From UBA7803 sp040219135 (GTDB taxonomy: Bacteria > Pseudomonadota > Gammaproteobacteria > Pseudomonadales > Azotimanducaceae), in assembly GCA_040219135.1 (NCBI GenBank), contig JAVJTA010000002.1, positions 248,001 to 312,000 on the forward strand: DNA of 64,000 bases, in the 5' to 3' direction. A program made the position numbers and the translations under genes. The notes beneath the pieces are model-generated. The model was not told the DNA's origin and did no database searches. It worked only from the letters and a program-made list of their open reading frames with translations. This document shows positions 16,674 through 26,618 of the stretch, piece by piece (position 1 is the first letter of the stretch; every line of letters begins with the position of its first letter).

Positions 16674-17548
16674 ACGTCCTGGTTCATGAGGTTGCGCAGA
16701 TACTCACCGTAGCCACTCTTGGTCAGCGACGCAGCCAGCGCAAGGAGTTGATCGTCGTCGATCCAGCCCATGCGCCAGGCGATCTCTTCGGGGCAGCCCA
16801 CCTTCAGGCCCTGACGCTTCTCGAGGGTCTGGATGAAGTGCGCGGCCTCGAGCAGCGAGTCATGGGTGCCGGTGTCCAACCAGGCCATGCCGCGGGCCAT
16901 CAGCTTGACGTCCAGGCAGCCTCGCTCGAGATAGACACGATTCATGTCGGTGATTTCCAGCTCGCCGCGCTCCGAGGGTTTGATCGATTTGGCGATTTCG
17001 ACGGCATCAGCGTCGTAGCAGTAGAGGCCGGTGACGGCGTATCTGCTTTTCGGCTTTTTCGGCTTTTCCTCGATGCTCGTGACCGCGCCGTCCGCGGCGA
17101 ATGCGACCACGCCGAAATCCTCCGGGTTGCTTACTGGATACGCGAAGATCGTTGCTCCCGAATCGGCTGCGGCGGCATCTCTGAGCAGCTGTCCGAAACC
17201 GCTGCCGAAGAACATGTTGTCTCCGAGTATCAGAGTGCTGGCGGCGCCGTTGAGAAACTCCTCGCCGATGATGAACGCCTGCGCGAGTCCTTCAGGCGCG
17301 GGTTGGACCGCATACTCGATTCGCATCCCCCACTGGCTTCCATTGCCGATCATCTGCTGGAAGCGCGGCGTGTCCTGGGGTGTCGAGATGATCATGACTT
17401 CGCGAATTCCACCGATCATGAGGGTGGAAAGCGGATAGTAGATCATTGGTTTGTCGTAGACAGGCAGGAGCTGCTTGCACACGCCCAGAGTGATGGGGTG
17501 GAGACGCGTGCCGGACCCGCCGGCCAGAATTATTCCCCGCCTGGTCAT
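16664..17548 (-). CDS. rmlA: glucose-1-phosphate thymidylyltransferase
   Basis: 294 residues from the ATG at 17548; the frame remains open upstream through rmlB but that part is antisense-frame noise. The nucleotidyltransferase signature GGSGTRLHPITLGVCKQLLP opens the protein, followed by YDKPMIYYPLSTLM, QPAPEGLAQAFIIGEEF, LILGDNMFFG and EKPKKPKSRYAVTGLYCYD, all diagnostic of RmlA. It activates glucose-1-phosphate with dTTP, the first and feedback-controlled step of rhamnose donor synthesis. It overlaps rmlB by 4 bases. Confidence 0.96.
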   Translation of the reverse strand: MTRRGIILAGGSGTRLHPITLGVCKQLLPVYDKPMIYYPLSTLMIGGIREVMIISTPQDTPRFQQMIGNGSQWGMRIEYAVQPAPEGLAQAFIIGEEFLNGAASTLILGDNMFFGSGFGQLLRDAAAADSGATIFAYPVSNPEDFGVVAFAADGAVTSIEEKPKKPKSRYAVTGLYCYDADAVEIAKSIKPSERGELEITDMNRVYLERGCLDVKLMARGMAWLDTGTHDSLLEAAHFIQTLEKRQGLKVGCPEEIAWRMGWIDDDQLLALAASLTKSGYGEYLRNLMNQDVWS

Positions 17549-18609
17549 GAGGGATTGGCGCTTCGACCGCGCCGTTCGAGCTGATAGCTTCCCTCGACGA
17601 GCGGCCTCCACCAGTCCGCGTTCTCGAGGTACCACTTCACGGTCTTTTTCAGCCCCGACTCGAAGGTCTCCCGTGGCCTCCATCCCAGTTCGCGCTCGAT
17701 TTTTCCGGCATCGATGGCATAGCGGACGTCGTGTCCTGGTCTGTCCTGCACGAACGAGATGAGTTGCGCGTAGCCGCCTGGCGGCGAGTGCTCGGGCGCC
17801 TCGCGATCGAGTGCCGCACAGACGGCGGTGACGACGTCGATGTTGCGTCGCTCGTTGTGACCGCCGATGTTGTACGTGCTCCCCGGACGGCCCTTCTGCA
17901 TAACGGTCCACAAGGCGTTCGCGTGATCCTCGACGTAGAGCCAGTCGCGAATCTGTTTTCCATCGCCATAGACCGGCAGCGATCCTCCAGCCAGCGCCGT
18001 CAGAATCATGTGCGGTATCAGCTTTTCGGGGAACTGACAGGGTCCGTAGTTGTTTGAGCAGTTGGTAACGAGGGTGGGCAGGCCGTAGGTGCGACCCCAG
18101 GATCGGACCAGGTGATCCGAGCCTGCCTTGGTCGCGGCGTACGGGGAGCTGGGAGCGTAGGAGGTGGTTTCCGTGAACAGGTCGGTGCTGTCGCCCAGGT
18201 CTCCGTAGACCTCGTCGGTAGAAACGTGCAGGAACCGGAACGAGTCGAAGCAATCGTGAGTCGTCCAGTGACTGCGAGCCGCTTCCAGCAGCTGATAGGT
18301 TCCGACGACGTTGGTTTGCACGAAATCGTCTGGACCGTCGATCGACCGGTCGACGTGGGACTCTGCTGCCAGATGGATCACGGCGGCCGGTTTCGAGTCC
18401 CGGAACAAAGCGCCCAGAGCGCCACGATCACAGATGTCCAGCTGCTCGAAGTGGTACCGGGGCGACCGCGCGACGGTAGTCAGGGAGTCGAGGTTTCCGG
18501 CATAGGTGAGCTTGTCGACGTTGATGACTTCGGATTGCGTGTGATTGATCAGGTAGCGTATGACCGCGGATCCGATGAAGCCTGCGCCACCGGTAATGAG
18601 AATTCTCAA
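17545..18609 (-). CDS. rmlB: dTDP-glucose 4,6-dehydratase
   Basis: 354 residues from a TTG at 18609 preceded by GAGGAG with a 7-base spacer; the longer frame to 18642 has a weaker start. Features are ITGGAGFIGSAVIRYL, DKLTYAGNLDSL, HLAAESHVDRSI, the dehydratase-specific STDEVYGDL and catalytic YAATKAGSD, then NNYGPCQFPEKLIP. It makes dTDP-4-keto-6-deoxyglucose with tightly bound NAD. It is the first gene of the rmlBACD operon and is transcribed away from the OmpA-like lipoprotein gene, with a shared 204-base intergenic region. Confidence 0.96.
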   Translation of the reverse strand: MRILITGGAGFIGSAVIRYLINHTQSEVINVDKLTYAGNLDSLTTVARSPRYHFEQLDICDRGALGALFRDSKPAAVIHLAAESHVDRSIDGPDDFVQTNVVGTYQLLEAARSHWTTHDCFDSFRFLHVSTDEVYGDLGDSTDLFTETTSYAPSSPYAATKAGSDHLVRSWGRTYGLPTLVTNCSNNYGPCQFPEKLIPHMILTALAGGSLPVYGDGKQIRDWLYVEDHANALWTVMQKGRPGSTYNIGGHNERRNIDVVTAVCAALDREAPEHSPPGGYAQLISFVQDRPGHDVRYAIDAGKIERELGWRPRETFESGLKKTVKWYLENADWWRPLVEGSYQLERRGRSANPS

Positions 18610-18690
18610 GCGAACACTCCTCAGGAGATCTTCGTGAGCCACGCCATTGGCTCATTTCATGCCGTTCGGGTTGCCTCCACGCTCGCGTCA

Positions 18691-18696
18691 ACTATA
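18691..18696 (-). promoter_or_regulatory. possible -10 box of the rml operon
   Basis: Read on the minus strand the box is TATAGT (5 of 6 to consensus), about 80 bases upstream of the rmlB start. The matching -35 position reads AAGACG, which is poor. Tentative. Confidence 0.3.
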
Positions 18697-18747
18697 TCGA
18701 ATCGCTCACGAGTCGTCTTGCTGGAGCGCCGGCCGGCGTTCTGCTCG

Positions 18748-18776
18748 TTGTCTGGCTGGCATCACTCGTTCACAAT
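18748..18776 (+). promoter_or_regulatory. possible sigma-70 promoter of the OmpA-like lipoprotein gene
   Basis: TTGTCT (18748-18753) and CACAAT (18771-18776) are separated by exactly 17 bases; each matches 4 of 6 consensus positions. The start codon follows 37 bases later, with GAGGAAAG as ribosome-binding site. Confidence 0.4.
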
Positions 18777-18813
18777 TGCGAAGCTCCTGAATCGCTGACC
18801 TTGAGGAAAGTAC

Positions 18814-19485
18814 ATGAATATCCGGCCTTTGATCTCGCTCTGCTGTGGCGTGGCCGTACTGGGCGTTCTCGCCGCCTGCACGACCAACCCCTACACCGGT
18901 GAGCGTCAGGCCTCCAATACCGGCAAAGGAGCTGCAATCGGGGCCGCCATCGGCGCGGTAGCCGGCGTGCTCACCGGTGACGATGCCGACGAGCGCCGCA
19001 AGCGCGCCCTGATCGGCGCCGGCATCGGCGGCCTGGCGGGTGCCGGCGTCGGCTCCTATATGGATCGCCAGGAAGCCAAGCTGCGCGACGAGCTGGCCGG
19101 CACCGGCGTGAGCGTGACCCGGATCGGCGACGACATCATCCTCAACATGCCGGGCAACATCACCTTCGACGTCAACCAGGCGGCCATCAACGCCAATTTC
19201 TACCCCGTGCTCAATTCCGTCGTGAAAGTGGCGAAGGAGTTCAACCAGACCCTGATCGACGTCGCTGGCCACACCGACAGCACGGGGACCGTGGCCTACA
19301 ACATGGATCTGTCCCAGCGCCGGGCGGCGAGCGTGTCCCAGTACCTGCAGAGCCAGGGCGTGATGGCCAATCGAATCTATGCCGAAGGCTATGGTCCGCA
19401 TTATCCCATCGCGGACAACAGCACGGCCCAGGGGCGTGCCGAGAACCGCCGGGTGGAAATCGCGCTCAAGCCGCTGACCCGCTGA
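18814..19485 (+). CDS. OmpA-family outer-membrane lipoprotein with glycine zipper (YiaD-like)
   Basis: 223 residues. A lipoprotein signal peptide ends in lipobox LAAC, with Cys22 as the lipidated residue. Residues about 35-85 contain glycine-zipper repeats (GAAIGAAIGAVAG and GAGIGGLAGAGVG). The C-terminal OmpA-like domain has DVAGHTDSTG and RAENRRVEIAL, which bind the peptidoglycan peptide, so the protein should tether outer membrane to cell wall. It starts with ATG behind a clear GAGGAAAG site. It is a single gene facing away from the rml operon and is probably a housekeeping neighbour, not part of glycan synthesis. Confidence 0.92.
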   Translation: MNIRPLISLCCGVAVLGVLAACTTNPYTGERQASNTGKGAAIGAAIGAVAGVLTGDDADERRKRALIGAGIGGLAGAGVGSYMDRQEAKLRDELAGTGVSVTRIGDDIILNMPGNITFDVNQAAINANFYPVLNSVVKVAKEFNQTLIDVAGHTDSTGTVAYNMDLSQRRAASVSQYLQSQGVMANRIYAEGYGPHYPIADNSTAQGRAENRRVEIALKPLTR

Positions 19486-19541
19486 CGATCGCCCGCTGGA
19501 GCCGCCGCTGCGCGGATCGCTCCCGCGCGGAGCCGATCAGG

Positions 19542-20062
19542 TCACAGCGGGACGCTCAGCGTCCCGTCCAGGTCGCGCTCGTCGCAGAACGCCTCGAACT
19601 CACCTCTGAGCTGAGCCACCCTGGTGCCGTGTGGCACCTCGACGGTCAGCGTCAGATTGAAGATCGGCGTGCCGGTGTGTGGGGCACGCTCGACATCGGT
19701 CTCCAGCTCGCGGATGTTGATGTTGCGCGCCGAGAAGAAGCTGGCGATACCGTGGACGATGCCGGGGTGGTCCATGGCCATCACGCGCACCTGGTACGGC
19801 AGGTTGCGGCTGACGCTGCGCTCTTCGGTGCGGCGGAACAGGTAGGCGAGGTCTGCGGGGCCTGTGAGCTCTGCCAGCCGGTCTTCGAGCTTCGCCAGGG
19901 CGGCGTCCTCGCCGACCACGGACATCAGCACCGCGAACTCGCCGCCGAGCACCATCATGCGACTGTCCTCGATGGACACGCCCTCCGCGAACACGGCCTC
20001 CGACAGCTCGTTGACGATGCCCGGGCGGTCGCGCCCGATGGTGGACACCACGGCCCTGGCCA

Positions 20063-20063
<1 letters not shown>
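19542..20063 (-). CDS. glycine cleavage system regulator-like double ACT-domain protein (GcvR-like)
   Basis: 173 residues from the ATG at 20063, which shares one base with the stop of the glycyl-tRNA synthetase gene (TGATG). It begins MARAVVSTIGRDRPGIVNEL and has a second ACT unit RVMAMDHPGIVHGIASFF, each with the DRPGIV-type loop that binds small ligands such as glycine. Two ACT domains and nothing else is the architecture of GcvR, a partner that restrains GcvA activation of glycine cleavage genes. Coupling to a glycine-charging enzyme fits a glycine theme, although GcvR function is inferred from family resemblance. Confidence 0.82.
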
Positions 20064-21424
<1,361 letters not shown>

Positions 21425-21651
21425 AGTCGACCTCGAGACTCGGATTGGGGATGGCGCGCGCACTATAGCGAATCGGGCTGGTCGCGTCTGCGCCGCGCCG
21501 TGTAATCCGGGGTTTACATCCCTCACATCCGACCAACAGCCTGTCACAAGAATTGACCAACGAGGTGGCGCCGCTGTGGTCCAATTCGTATCGCAACCGG
21601 TGGCAGTTTCGGCGGCACGGTTGCACGGGTTCTGGATGCGAGGTAACTGAC

Positions 21652-21978
21652 ATGAGGAAGAGCGATCCCCGCGATCTGACGCGCAGCTTCTTCCGTACCA
21701 ACGATCGGTTCTTCCAGGTCAACGGGCGCTGGTACTTTTCCGCGCGCGAAGGAGAAATCGGCCCGTTTCGCACCCGTGACCAGGCGCGCCGCGAAGCCAT
21801 GGCCTACATCACTGCCCGCAACGCCAGCGGCGGTCTCAGGCTGCCGCGTCCTACCGGTCCGAAGGAGCGTGCCGAGCCCACGGTCATCCCCGGCTACGTG
21901 TACCGCTCGGTACTCTCGATGGAAGAGCAGGTGAGCCCGGACCGGGACCTGGTGCTGGATCTGGAAGACATCGATTAG
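21652..21978 (+). CDS. small conserved protein, DUF6316-like
   Basis: 108 residues starting at the ATG at 21652. The core reads FFQVNGRWYFSAREGEIGPF followed by an R-x-R-D-x-A helix and AMAYI, a compact pattern (RFF...WYF-x-x-R-E-G...GPF) I associate with the DUF6316 family of small gammaproteobacterial proteins; this assignment is from memory. No signal peptide or membrane segment. It starts about 230 bases from the divergent glycyl-tRNA synthetase gene. Function unknown. Confidence 0.72.
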   Translation: MRKSDPRDLTRSFFRTNDRFFQVNGRWYFSAREGEIGPFRTRDQARREAMAYITARNASGGLRLPRPTGPKERAEPTVIPGYVYRSVLSMEEQVSPDRDLVLDLEDID

Positions 21979-22005
21979 CGGCCCACGGCTGCCAGCTGCG
22001 GGCCG
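21979..22005. terminator. GC-rich hairpin after the DUF6316-like gene
   Basis: CGGCCC and GGGCCG form a perfect 6-bp outer stem immediately after the stop codon, with an inner GGCT/AGCT stem. No T-run follows, so it may act as a weak or Rho-assisted terminator, or merely as an mRNA 3'-end stabiliser. Confidence 0.4.
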
Positions 22006-22031
22006 TTAGGTCCCCGGCCCTCCGCTTGCGG

Positions 22032-22037
22032 TAGTAT
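22032..22037 (+). promoter_or_regulatory. possible -10 box of the 22070 operon
   Basis: TAGTAT followed by a GC-rich discriminator, 33 bases before the ATG. The start codon is preceded by AGGGGG as ribosome-binding site. No convincing -35 element is visible. Confidence 0.25.
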
Positions 22038-22069
22038 CGCCCCCTGGGAAGCAAACGCAGGGGGACACG

Positions 22070-23104
22070 ATGGCGAGCCGATCGGATGTGGTGGTGAAGC
22101 TGGTGCCGGAGGACGACTACCTCCACCCGGTCGAATCCGCCAGCAACTTCAACGAGAGCATGTATTTCAACGTCTTCGACCGGTCGCACCGGCTCGGAGG
22201 CTGGTTCCGCATCGCCAACCGACCGAACGAAGGCAGGGGCGAAATGACCTGCTGCGTCTATCTGCCCGACGGTCGCGTCGGTTTCATGTTCAAACGCCCC
22301 GAGCGCAGCGACAACGAGGCGCTGGACGGCGGCGGAATGAAGGTGACCGTGGTGGAGCCCCACAAGCGCCTGGATCTCAGCTACCGCGGCAAGCTGTGCA
22401 TCATGGCCAATCCCCAGGACATGGCCGACCCGGCCAGCGCGTTCAAGAACAATCCGGTGGTCGAGAGCGAGGTCGATCTGTCCTTCGAGGGCGTCTCGCC
22501 CATGTTCGGCGGCGAGCCGGTCAACGCCGACGGCAGCCCCATCGAGCAGAAGGCGGAGGAGTCCTTCGCCCGCGGCCACACCGAGCAGCACACCCGCGGG
22601 CGCGGCACCATCCGCATCGGCGACGAGGTGTTTCCGGTGGACGGCCTGGGCCTGCGCGACCACTCCTGGGGGCCGCGGTTCTGGCAGGCGATCTACTGGT
22701 ACCGCTGGCTGCCGATGAACTTCTCGGCGGACTTCGCGATGATGATCTCGATTACCTGCCGTCCGGGCGAGGCGCCCCGGGCGGGGGGCATGGTGCTTCG
22801 CGACGGCGAATACGTCATGATCCGCGAGGCGACGCTCGAAACCGTGTACGACGCGAATCAGTGTCAGGAAACGATGACGTTCCGCGCCCGTACCGACGAG
22901 CGCGAGTACCAGGTCTCGGGCCGGGTGATGTCGTTGATTCCGCTGCGCAACCGGCGCCGCACGCCGGAGGGCGAGGAGCTGATGACGCGCATCACCGAAG
23001 GCATGACGGAGTTCGAGTGCGATGGTATGAAGGGCTACGGTCTGTCCGAATACCTGGATCAGATCGTGGATGGGGAACCGGTGGGACGCAAGGCAGGGTA
23101 CTGA
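22070..23104 (+). CDS. DUF7064/DUF7065-like conserved protein
   Basis: 344 residues with a strong AGGGGG ribosome-binding site. It lacks a signal peptide. The protein is beta-rich and contains the diagnostic-looking GLRDHSWGPRFWQAIYWYRWL near residues 197-217, similar to lipocalin-like proteins of the hydroxyneurosporene synthase/CrtC superfamily grouped under DUF7064/7065. An N-terminal SASNFNESMYFNVFD block is also typical. Such genes often neighbour acyl-CoA synthetases and short-chain dehydrogenases, as here, suggesting a role in lipid, steroid or isoprenoid metabolism; no reaction can be assigned. The next gene follows after five bases. Confidence 0.75.
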   Translation: MASRSDVVVKLVPEDDYLHPVESASNFNESMYFNVFDRSHRLGGWFRIANRPNEGRGEMTCCVYLPDGRVGFMFKRPERSDNEALDGGGMKVTVVEPHKRLDLSYRGKLCIMANPQDMADPASAFKNNPVVESEVDLSFEGVSPMFGGEPVNADGSPIEQKAEESFARGHTEQHTRGRGTIRIGDEVFPVDGLGLRDHSWGPRFWQAIYWYRWLPMNFSADFAMMISITCRPGEAPRAGGMVLRDGEYVMIREATLETVYDANQCQETMTFRARTDEREYQVSGRVMSLIPLRNRRRTPEGEELMTRITEGMTEFECDGMKGYGLSEYLDQIVDGEPVGRKAGY

Positions 23105-23109
23105 CGATC

Positions 23110-24726
23110 ATGGGCTGGAACTACGGCGACATTCTCGATGGCGTGGGGCGGACGGTGCCGCGGGACAAACCGGCACTGATTCACGGAGACCGCACGATCA
23201 CCTGGGGCGATTTCGATCGGCGCTCGAACAATCTGGCCCGGCGGTTCCTCAACCGCGGCGCCCAGGCGGGTGACAAGGTGGCGTTCTACATGCGCAACCG
23301 GCCGGCCTACGGCGAGCTGCTGGCGGCCTGCTTCAAGGCGCGCCTGGTCCACGTCAACGTCAACTACCGCTATGTCGACGAGGAGCTGCACTACATCCTC
23401 GACAACTCCGACAGCCGGATCGTCGTTTACGATGCCGAGTTTGCCGGCCACGTGGCCAATCTGCGGCCGCGTCTTCCCGACGTCTGGATGTGGGTGGAGG
23501 TCACCGACGAGGAGCTGCCCCGGGCGGAGTTCGCGGTGAGCTACGAGGAGCTGGCGGAGATCGGCGAGGGCGAGCCGCTGAAGCTCGACCGCTCAGGCGA
23601 TGACCTGCTGTTCATCTACACCGGCGGCACCACGGGCATGCCGAAAGGGGTGATGTGGGCGCAGGACGATCTCTGGCACGCAGGGGCTGCGGGCGCGACC
23701 CCGGCCACCGGCATGGTGCCGCCGCCGGACCTGGACGAACACTGCCGTAACGTGGCCGCGACCCCCGCCGGACCGATGATCCCCTGCTGCCCGCAGATGC
23801 ATGGAACCGGCCTGCTCACCTCGTTGGCGGCGCTATCCATGGGCGGAACCGTCGTGACCCTCAACCACCCGAGCTTCGATCCCGCCGAGCTGTGGGAGGC
23901 TGTGGAGCGGCACAAGGTCACGTCGCTGGCCATTGTCGGCGATGCCTTCGCCAAGCCCATGCTCCGGGAACTGGAGCAGAATCCGGGCAGGTACGACATC
24001 AGCTCGCTGCTCGGCATCATTTCCAGCGGGGTGATGTGGAGCCCGGAGGTGAAGCAGGGGCTGCTCAAGCACAACCGCAACATGGTGCTGACGGACTCTT
24101 TCGGCGCCTCGGAGGCGGTGGGCTTCGGGCGTTCGGACACCACGGCGGACGGCACCACCGAGGTGGCCAAGTTCCAGATCGGCGAGCACTGCAAGGTGTT
24201 TACCGAGGACTTCCGCGAGGTCGAGCCGGGCAGCGACGTGGCCGGATTCGTCGCCCGTTCCGGCGCCATTCCCCGCGGCTACTACAAAGACGAGGAAAAG
24301 ACCGCGCGCACCTTCCCGGTGATCGACGGCGTGCGCTATTCCATGCCCGGTGATTACTGCAAGGTCACCGCCGACGGCACCCTGATCCTGCTCGGGCGCG
24401 GCAGCGTGTGCATCAACACCGCCGGTGAAAAGGTCTACCCGGAGGAGGTCGAGGAAGTCCTCAAGACCTACCCCGGGGTGGTGGACGCGCTGGTCGTGGG
24501 CGTGCCGGACGAGAAGTGGGGGCAGATGGTCACCGCGGTGGTTCAGCCGGAGCCCGGCGCCGCGCTGGACGAGGCCGCGGTGCAGGCCCACGTGCGCCAG
24601 CACCTGGCCGGCTACAAGACTCCGAAACGGATCCTCGCCAAGGACAACCTGAACCGCGCCAGCAACGGCAAGGCCGACTACAAGGGCATCACGGCATTCG
24701 CGAAGGCGGAACTCGGGCTCGCCTAG
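23110..24726 (+). CDS. acyl-CoA synthetase (AMP-forming, FadD-like)
   Basis: 538 residues from the ATG at 23110. The adenylate-forming core is clear: LLFIYTGGTTGMPKGVMW (ATP phosphate loop), DSFGASEAVGFGRSD in place of the YGxTE motif, and the C-terminal hinge and lysine region LLGRGSVCINTAGEKVYPEEVEE, with NRASNGKADYK near the end carrying the catalytic lysine. It should activate a carboxylic acid with ATP and CoA. The first 60 residues (ALIHGDRTITWGDFDRRSNNLA) are standard. It lies between the DUF7064-like gene and an SDR gene, suggesting catabolism or remodelling of a hydrophobic acid. Confidence 0.92.
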   Translation: MGWNYGDILDGVGRTVPRDKPALIHGDRTITWGDFDRRSNNLARRFLNRGAQAGDKVAFYMRNRPAYGELLAACFKARLVHVNVNYRYVDEELHYILDNSDSRIVVYDAEFAGHVANLRPRLPDVWMWVEVTDEELPRAEFAVSYEELAEIGEGEPLKLDRSGDDLLFIYTGGTTGMPKGVMWAQDDLWHAGAAGATPATGMVPPPDLDEHCRNVAATPAGPMIPCCPQMHGTGLLTSLAALSMGGTVVTLNHPSFDPAELWEAVERHKVTSLAIVGDAFAKPMLRELEQNPGRYDISSLLGIISSGVMWSPEVKQGLLKHNRNMVLTDSFGASEAVGFGRSDTTADGTTEVAKFQIGEHCKVFTEDFREVEPGSDVAGFVARSGAIPRGYYKDEEKTARTFPVIDGVRYSMPGDYCKVTADGTLILLGRGSVCINTAGEKVYPEEVEEVLKTYPGVVDALVVGVPDEKWGQMVTAVVQPEPGAALDEAAVQAHVRQHLAGYKTPKRILAKDNLNRASNGKADYKGITAFAKAELGLA

Positions 24727-24765
24727 CCCGACCGCGTCAATCAGAACGACAGTCAGGGGGAAACC

Positions 24766-25545
24766 GTGTCCAGCAGTCTTTTCGACCTCGGCGGCAAGGT
24801 CGCGCTCATTACCGGGTCCAGCAAAGGCATCGGCCGGGCCATCGCGGAGGAAATGGCCCGTCACGGGGCACAGGTGGTGATCTCCAGCCGCAAGGCCGAT
24901 GCCTGCGGCGAGGTGGCGGATGCCATCAACGCCGAACTCGACGGTCAGCCGGGGCGCGCGGTGGCGATTGCCGCGCACATCGGCCACCAGGAGGAGATCG
25001 AGCGCCTGGTCGCCGAAACCCGGTCCCAGCTCGGCAGGATCGACGTGCTGGTGTGCAACGCCGCGGTGAATCCGTTCTTCGGCCCCATGCGTGAGCTGCC
25101 CGACAGCGCGTTCGAGAAGATCCTCAACACCAACATCATCTCCAACCACTGGCTGGCCCAGCTGGTGCTGCCGGAGATGGTGGAGCGCAGGGACGGGGCG
25201 ATCATCATCGTCTCGTCCGTGGGTGGGCTGAAGGGCTCCGCCGAACTCGGCGCCTACTGCATCTCCAAGGCGGCCGATCTGCAGCTGGTGCGCAATCTGG
25301 CGGTGGAGAACGGTCCCCACAATGTCCGCGTCAACGCGATCTCCCCGGGGCTGATCCGTACCGACTTCGCCCGGGCTTTGTGGGAGAATCCCGAGATCCT
25401 CGAGCGCCGCACGGCGGGAGATCCGCTGCGCCGCATCGGTGAGCCGGAGGAGGTGGCCGGGATCGCCGTCTACCTGGCATCGCGGGCAGGCGCGTTCACC
25501 ACGGGTCAGAACTTCGTGATCGACGGCGGGAGTACCATCACGTGA
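24766..25545 (+). CDS. SDR family oxidoreductase (classical)
   Basis: 259 residues from GTG at 24766 behind AGGGGG. The cofactor motif TGSSKGIGRAIA lies near residue 18, VCNAAVN near 90, the catalytic serine in IIVSSVGG and the Tyr-x3-Lys pair in YCISKAAD, ending with GAFTTGQNFVIDGGS. It is a typical NAD(P)-dependent classical SDR of the FabG/dehydrogenase kind. The next gene starts with a GTG overlapping its stop, so the four genes from 22070 to 26291 form one operon. The substrate is probably the hydrophobic compound activated by the upstream acyl-CoA synthetase. Confidence 0.92.
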   Translation: MSSSLFDLGGKVALITGSSKGIGRAIAEEMARHGAQVVISSRKADACGEVADAINAELDGQPGRAVAIAAHIGHQEEIERLVAETRSQLGRIDVLVCNAAVNPFFGPMRELPDSAFEKILNTNIISNHWLAQLVLPEMVERRDGAIIIVSSVGGLKGSAELGAYCISKAADLQLVRNLAVENGPHNVRVNAISPGLIRTDFARALWENPEILERRTAGDPLRRIGEPEEVAGIAVYLASRAGAFTTGQNFVIDGGSTIT

Positions 25546-26291
25546 CGGAAGACACTGCACGAGCCGACGGCAGCCGCTGGTGGTCGAAGGCCATTCTCAT
25601 CGGCGCCGTGATCGCCGCGGTCCTGCTGCTCGTCGGCGCGCTCGGCTCGCGTTTCGGGCTGTGGGCGTTCGGAACCGGCTTCACGATGCTGATGGCGGGT
25701 TCGGCACTTGCCGCCATCGGCCTGGTCACGGGCATCGCCGGAATCATCGCGGCGCACGCGCGCGACCTGGCGAACGACAAACCGGGCGTGTACCTGGGCA
25801 CGCTCGTGTGCCTCCTCATCGTCGCCCTCATGGGGCTGCAGTACCGAACGGCCGTGTCGGTGCCGCCGATCCACAACATTTCCACCGACACCGACGACCC
25901 ACCGCAGTTCGATGCCGTGGTCGCCCTGCGTGGCGAAGGCAGCAACCCGCTCGACTACAATGCCGAAGAGCTCGCGCCGCTTCAGGCAGGGGCGTACCCC
26001 TGGGTCCAGACCCTCGACAGCGACCTCGACCCGGCTGCCGCCGTGGCCAGGGCCGAACAGGTGCTTCAGGACATGGGGCTGGAGGTGGTCAACGTCGACC
26101 CGACGGCGGGTCGGGTGGAGGCGACGGACACCAGCTTCTGGTTCGGTTTCAAGGACGACCTGGTGGTTCGAGTTCGCCCCGGCGCGGAGGGTTCCGTCGT
26201 CGACGTCCGCAGCGTGTCTCGAGTCGGCATGAGCGATCTCGGCAAGAACGCCCAGCGGATCGGCGAGTTCCTCGAGCGCTTTGGCGCATGA
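25542..26291 (+). CDS. DUF1499 domain membrane protein
   Basis: 249 residues. Three hydrophobic segments occupy about residues 17-37, 43-65 and 83-100. The rest is a soluble DUF1499 domain with TDDPPQFDAVVALR, AEQVLQDMGLEVVNVDPTAGRVEATDTSFWFGFKDD in successive blocks, and VDVRSVSRVGMSDLGKNAQRI. DUF1499 proteins are widespread in proteobacteria and lack a firm function. It overlaps the SDR stop by 4 bases, being last in the lipid-metabolism operon. Confidence 0.87.
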   Translation: MTEDTARADGSRWWSKAILIGAVIAAVLLLVGALGSRFGLWAFGTGFTMLMAGSALAAIGLVTGIAGIIAAHARDLANDKPGVYLGTLVCLLIVALMGLQYRTAVSVPPIHNISTDTDDPPQFDAVVALRGEGSNPLDYNAEELAPLQAGAYPWVQTLDSDLDPAAAVARAEQVLQDMGLEVVNVDPTAGRVEATDTSFWFGFKDDLVVRVRPGAEGSVVDVRSVSRVGMSDLGKNAQRIGEFLERFGA

Positions 26292-26618
26292 ACCGCGTCG
26301 GAGAGTCGGGGCCGAGTAGACAGTAAACTTGCCAGGCTGCGACGGGCGGCCCGGACTGCCGCTGCCCGGAGACGGTTCGGATCGTCACTCCCCCGCAGGC
26401 GCTTCGACCGTACGATTGACCTTACAGTTGCCCGTACAGATGACCGCCCGGAGGCGCAGGTGCTTTACATGTTGGGCACACCGGCGCATCCGGGCGAGGC
26501 GTATTATCTGCTCCGATAATGTAGTGTAACGTGCTGATTTGGCAGGCTTCACAATTCGGTCAATTGCCGGATGATTGCCTGAGCGCGACGTTTCCATAGA
26601 GTGCCTACGGGAGTTTCA
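26292..26618. other. intergenic region upstream of the EPS export operon
   Basis: 327 bases with no gene. The second half (about 26500-26580) is noticeably richer in A and T than its surroundings and is a likely promoter or regulatory region for the long plus-strand EPS operon, but I found no well-spaced -35/-10 pair. It contains an imperfect direct repeat (separate entry). The operon's first start has GGGAG six bases upstream. Confidence 0.6.
26408..26445. repeat. imperfect direct repeat, possible operator
   Basis: CCGTACGATTGACC (26408-26421) and CCGTACAGATGACC (26432-26445) match at 11 of 14 positions with a 24-base offset, slightly more than two helical turns. Such spacing would suit two bound regulator dimers upstream of the EPS operon. 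It could also be chance. Confidence 0.35.

Noticed and set aside
17549..18253. N-terminal extension of rmlA through the rmlB gene
   Set aside because: The frame stays open, but the sequence before the ATG at 17548 is Arg-rich shadow of rmlB; RmlA homologues begin at that ATG.
23833..25560. Antisense open frame of 575 codons opposite the acyl-CoA synthetase and SDR genes
   Set aside because: The sense strand encodes clear enzymes; the antisense translation has no recognisable motifs.
26416..26421. TTGACC as a -35 box for the EPS operon
   Set aside because: No acceptable -10 element lies 16-18 bases downstream.
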